Shown here piece after piece: positions 5,200 through 7,334 of a stretch of DNA of 7,334 nt; the first letter of the stretch is position 1, and the number at the start of each line of letters is the position of its first letter. The DNA comes from JAABYT01 sp041581935. GTDB taxonomy: Bacteria > Pseudomonadota > Gammaproteobacteria > HK1. A program made the position numbers and the translations under genes. The DNA lies in the NCBI GenBank assembly GCA_041581935.1, contig JBFICP010000159.1, forward strand, positions 1 through 7,334, written 5' to 3'. Under the pieces are notes generated by a model. It was not told where the DNA came from, searched no databases, and saw only the letters and a list, made by a program, of their open reading frames with translations.

Positions 5200-6305
5200 G
5201 CCTCGGTCCCGAGCACGCGATCGGAGTGCCAGCAGGCGGCCCAGTGCCCCGGGCGCTTTTCCTCGAGCGGCGGGAACGCCGCATGGCACTGGTCGGTGGC
5301 GTAGTCACAGCGATCGGCAAAGGTGCAACCCTTGGGCAGGTTGTAGAGCGAGGGCACTACGCCTTCAATCTCGTTGAGCCGCGCGCGGTTGGTCTTGCCA
5401 CTGGCTATCAGATCGAGCCGCGGAATCGATCCGAGCAGGCCCTCGGTGTAAGGATGGCAGGGGCGCGAGAACAATTCGTCCGCGTCCCCTTCCTCCACCT
5501 TCTTGCCTGCGTACATGACCACCACCCGTTCGGCATTTTCCGCGATAACACCCATATCGTGGGTAATGAGGATGATGGCGGTGCCGAGCTTATCGCTCAA
5601 CGACTGCATCAGATCCAGGATTTGCGCCTGGATGGTCACGTCGAGCGCGGTGGTGGGCTCATCGGCAATGAGAACCTTCGGATTGCACGACAAGGCCATG
5701 GCAATCATTACACGCTGGCGCATGCCGCCGGAGAGCTGATGTGGATACTCGTGCACGCGTCGCTCGGGCTCGGGAATGTTCACGAGCCGAAGCATCTCCA
5801 CCGACTTGTCGAGTGCGTCGCGCTTGGAGAGCTTCTGATGAAGTATGACCGCCTCGCTGATCTGATGGCCCACGGTAAAAACCGGGTTGAGCGAGCTCAT
5901 CGGCTCCTGAAAGATCATCGAGATGTCATTGCCCCGGATCCGCTCCATTTTCTGCTCGCTGAGCTTGAGCAGATCCTGGCCATCGAAGCGGATGGAGCCG
6001 CCGACAATGCGTCCCGGTGGGTTGGCGACGAGGCGGAGAATGGAGAGCGCCGTTACGCTCTTGCCGCATCCGGACTCGCCGACGACGCCGAGGGTCTTGC
6101 CTCGATGAAGCGCGTAGGACACACCGTCCACCGCGCGTACAACGCCATCACGGGTGAAGAAATGCGTTTGAAGATCGTTGATCTCCAATATCGGGCGCAC
6201 GGGAGCCGCGGCCGGACTCTTGTCGATGCCGGTTCCGGTCACTTCCGACGAGTCGCCCGGGCGCGTATGGTCGCGACCTTTTTCGGTTTTCGGGAAGCTC
6301 GACAT
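5196..6305 (-). CDS. Oligopeptide/dipeptide ABC transporter ATP-binding protein, OppD/DppD type
   Basis: The product has 369 residues. Walker A is GESGCGKS (76-83), the Q-loop holds Gln133 (FQEPMSSLNP), the signature is LSGGMRQR (191-198), Walker B is VLIADEP (211-217) with Glu216, and the switch is His249 (ITHDMG). EPMSSLNPVFTVG, MRQRVMIAMAL and the HPYTEGLLGSIP segment (284-295) mark the D subunit. The C-terminal domain has Cys327, Cys333, Cys340 and Cys358 with the same C-x5-C-x6-C-x17-C spacing as its partner. About 37 residues before the ABC domain are hydrophilic and rich in Ser, Thr, Pro and Ala. This tail is longer than usual and probably disordered. ATG 6303-6305 is chosen because it lies just after the permease C stop (6329-6331); the longer frame to 6497 lies inside that gene. 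It has no strong Shine-Dalgarno sequence, so coupling is likely. Confidence 0.95.
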   Translation of the reverse strand: MSSFPKTEKGRDHTRPGDSSEVTGTGIDKSPAAAPVRPILEINDLQTHFFTRDGVVRAVDGVSYALHRGKTLGVVGESGCGKSVTALSILRLVANPPGRIVGGSIRFDGQDLLKLSEQKMERIRGNDISMIFQEPMSSLNPVFTVGHQISEAVILHQKLSKRDALDKSVEMLRLVNIPEPERRVHEYPHQLSGGMRQRVMIAMALSCNPKVLIADEPTTALDVTIQAQILDLMQSLSDKLGTAIILITHDMGVIAENAERVVVMYAGKKVEEGDADELFSRPCHPYTEGLLGSIPRLDLIASGKTNRARLNEIEGVVPSLYNLPKGCTFADRCDYATDQCHAAFPPLEEKRPGHWAACWHSDRVLGTEA

Positions 6306-6328
6306 GATGATACGGCGTGCGCCTGAAA

Positions 6329-7234
6329 CTACCCTTGGTCGGTACGGCCACGCATCTTCGCGTCGGTCATGTCGCGAATGGCATCGCCCAGCAGGTTCAA
6401 ACCGAACACGACCAGGCTGATGGCGGCGCCGGGGAAGAACGCGATCCAGGGCGCGCGCTCGAGGCTCGCAGTCGCGGCGGTGAGCATTCCGCCCCATGAC
6501 GGTTCGTCGGGAGGCGATCCGAGGCCGAGAAAGCTGAGCGCCGCCTCGACGACGATGGCGTAGGCGACGTTCACGGTAAAGAGCACGATGTAGGTGCCGA
6601 GGCAGTTGGGCACGAGATGCCGAAACACCACGCGCATCGTCGACGCGCCGAGCGCCCGCGCCGATTCAACGTAAGCCATTTCCTTCAAGCTCAGCACCGA
6701 CGAGCGCATGGTGCGCGCCGCGGAGGGCGAGAGCAGGATGACGAGCGCGATGATGACGTTGTTCACCGATTGGCCGAGCACCGCCATCAGACCGAGGGCC
6801 AGAATGATGGGCGGGAATCCCATGAGCACGTCGACCACGCGCTGGGTGACCACATCGATGGTGCCGCCGAGGTAAGCCGTGCCGATGCCCCACAGGGCGC
6901 CGATGGTGACGCCGACCCCCACCGAGGTGAGGCCCACGTAGAGCGAGAGCTGCGAGCCCCATACCACGCGACTGAAAATGTCGCGACCCAAATGATCGGT
7001 GCCGAACCAGTGCTGATCGTTCGGCGGCAGGAAGGCCTCGAAGTCCGTGACCTTCGGACCGTAGGGAGCAATCCATGGCGCAAAGATCGCGACCAAGATC
7101 AGAAACAGAACGATGACCGCGCCGATCGCACCCAGCGGATGCTCACTCACGAACACCTTCAGGAAACTCACAAAGCGGTTTTCCTCGCCCGCTTCGGTGC
7201 TCAGTGATTCAAAATCGGTGACTTGGTCTTGCAT
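6329..7234 (-). CDS. Oligopeptide/dipeptide ABC transporter permease, OppC/DppC type
   Basis: The product has 301 residues and about six membrane helices, roughly at 34-53, 98-118, 137-154, 156-172, 213-237 and 264-284. The first helix, with FLKVFVSEHPLGAIGAV before and within it, is the OppC N-terminal region. HWFGTDHLGRDIFSRVVWG (75-93) is a hallmark of the C permease. The cytoplasmic EAA loop, which docks onto the ATPases, runs over about 186-211 (YVESARALGAS then HLVPN). It ends with the usual ALSFLGLG (232-239) and GLNLLGDAIRD (278-288). ATG 7232-7234 follows the permease B stop by 22 bases. Only a weak AAAGAA precedes it, again suggesting translational coupling. It forms the translocation path with permease B in the inner membrane. 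Confidence 0.95.
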   Translation of the reverse strand: MQDQVTDFESLSTEAGEENRFVSFLKVFVSEHPLGAIGAVIVLFLILVAIFAPWIAPYGPKVTDFEAFLPPNDQHWFGTDHLGRDIFSRVVWGSQLSLYVGLTSVGVGVTIGALWGIGTAYLGGTIDVVTQRVVDVLMGFPPIILALGLMAVLGQSVNNVIIALVILLSPSAARTMRSSVLSLKEMAYVESARALGASTMRVVFRHLVPNCLGTYIVLFTVNVAYAIVVEAALSFLGLGSPPDEPSWGGMLTAATASLERAPWIAFFPGAAISLVVFGLNLLGDAIRDMTDAKMRGRTDQG

Positions 7235-7256
7235 GACGCGGTTCTTTAAGATTTGC

Positions 7257-7334
7257 TCAGCTGTATCGAATGCGCGGATCCAGCACGGCGTAGAGCAGAT
7301 CGATGGTCAGGTTGATCAGCAGGAACACCATGGC
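7257..7334 (-). CDS. Oligopeptide/dipeptide ABC transporter permease, OppB/DppB type, C-terminal 25 residues
   Basis: The minus strand is open from the right edge to a TGA (7257-7259) and encodes 25 residues. They form a hydrophobic helix end, MVFLLINLTIDLLYA, followed by VLDPRIRYS and the stop. A closing helix with N-x-x-x-D-x-x-Y and a short DPR-x-R tail is the standard end of OppB/DppB permeases. Its place directly before permease C in the reading direction agrees. The rest of the gene, and probably the substrate-binding protein gene, lie beyond the window. Confidence 0.88.
   Translation of the reverse strand, partial: AMVFLLINLTIDLLYAVLDPRIRYS

Noticed and set aside
5181..6326. Long plus-strand open frame antisense to the D-type ATPase, 381 residues
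   Set aside because: It is the mirror of a strongly conserved ABC ATPase in GC-rich DNA, with no family similarity of its own.

Overview
The window is a GC-rich, densely packed piece of bacterial chromosome. It most likely comes from a proteobacterium, possibly a betaproteobacterium of the Burkholderiales type. That placement is an inference from base composition and gene families; no rRNA or other phylogenetic marker is present. No tRNA, rRNA, CRISPR array, insertion sequence or phage gene was seen, and no gap between genes exceeds 200 bases.

Layout from left to right. Bases 2-403 (+) are the 3' end of a secreted-type esterase of the PHB depolymerase / feruloyl esterase (LpqC-like) family. 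It converges across a 119-base gap on a three-gene minus-strand operon. Read in the direction of transcription, the operon holds a mandelate racemase-subgroup enolase-superfamily enzyme (2279-3388), a ten-helix EamA/DMT permease (1334-2215) and a fumarylacetoacetate hydrolase (FAH) family enzyme (523-1308). A 194-base divergent control region (3389-3582) separates this operon from a plus-strand RidA/YjgF-family gene (3583-4056). That region holds three inverted repeats and possible overlapping promoters. The RidA gene ends at a compact hairpin followed by a T-rich stretch.

Bases 4156-7334 are the distal part of a minus-strand Opp/Dpp-type peptide ABC transporter operon in the order permease B (last 25 residues only), permease C, ATPase D, ATPase F. 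D and F overlap by four bases (ATGA). Both ATPases end in the same four-cysteine pattern, C-x5-C-x6-C-x17-C, which in this family can hold a [4Fe-4S] cluster. The substrate-binding protein is not in the window and probably lies beyond the right edge.

How the genes may work together (inference): an acid-sugar or hydroxy-acid dehydratase/racemase, a FAH-family hydrolase or decarboxylase acting on a keto-acid product, a metabolite permease, and a RidA protein that clears reactive imines or a related intermediate look like a small catabolic cassette for an organic acid. The neighbouring peptide-type importer could supply the substrate or be unrelated. No substrate can be read from the sequence, and no regulator gene is visible. 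I see no obviously new class of system; the most interesting part is this unassigned cassette and its compact divergent promoter region.
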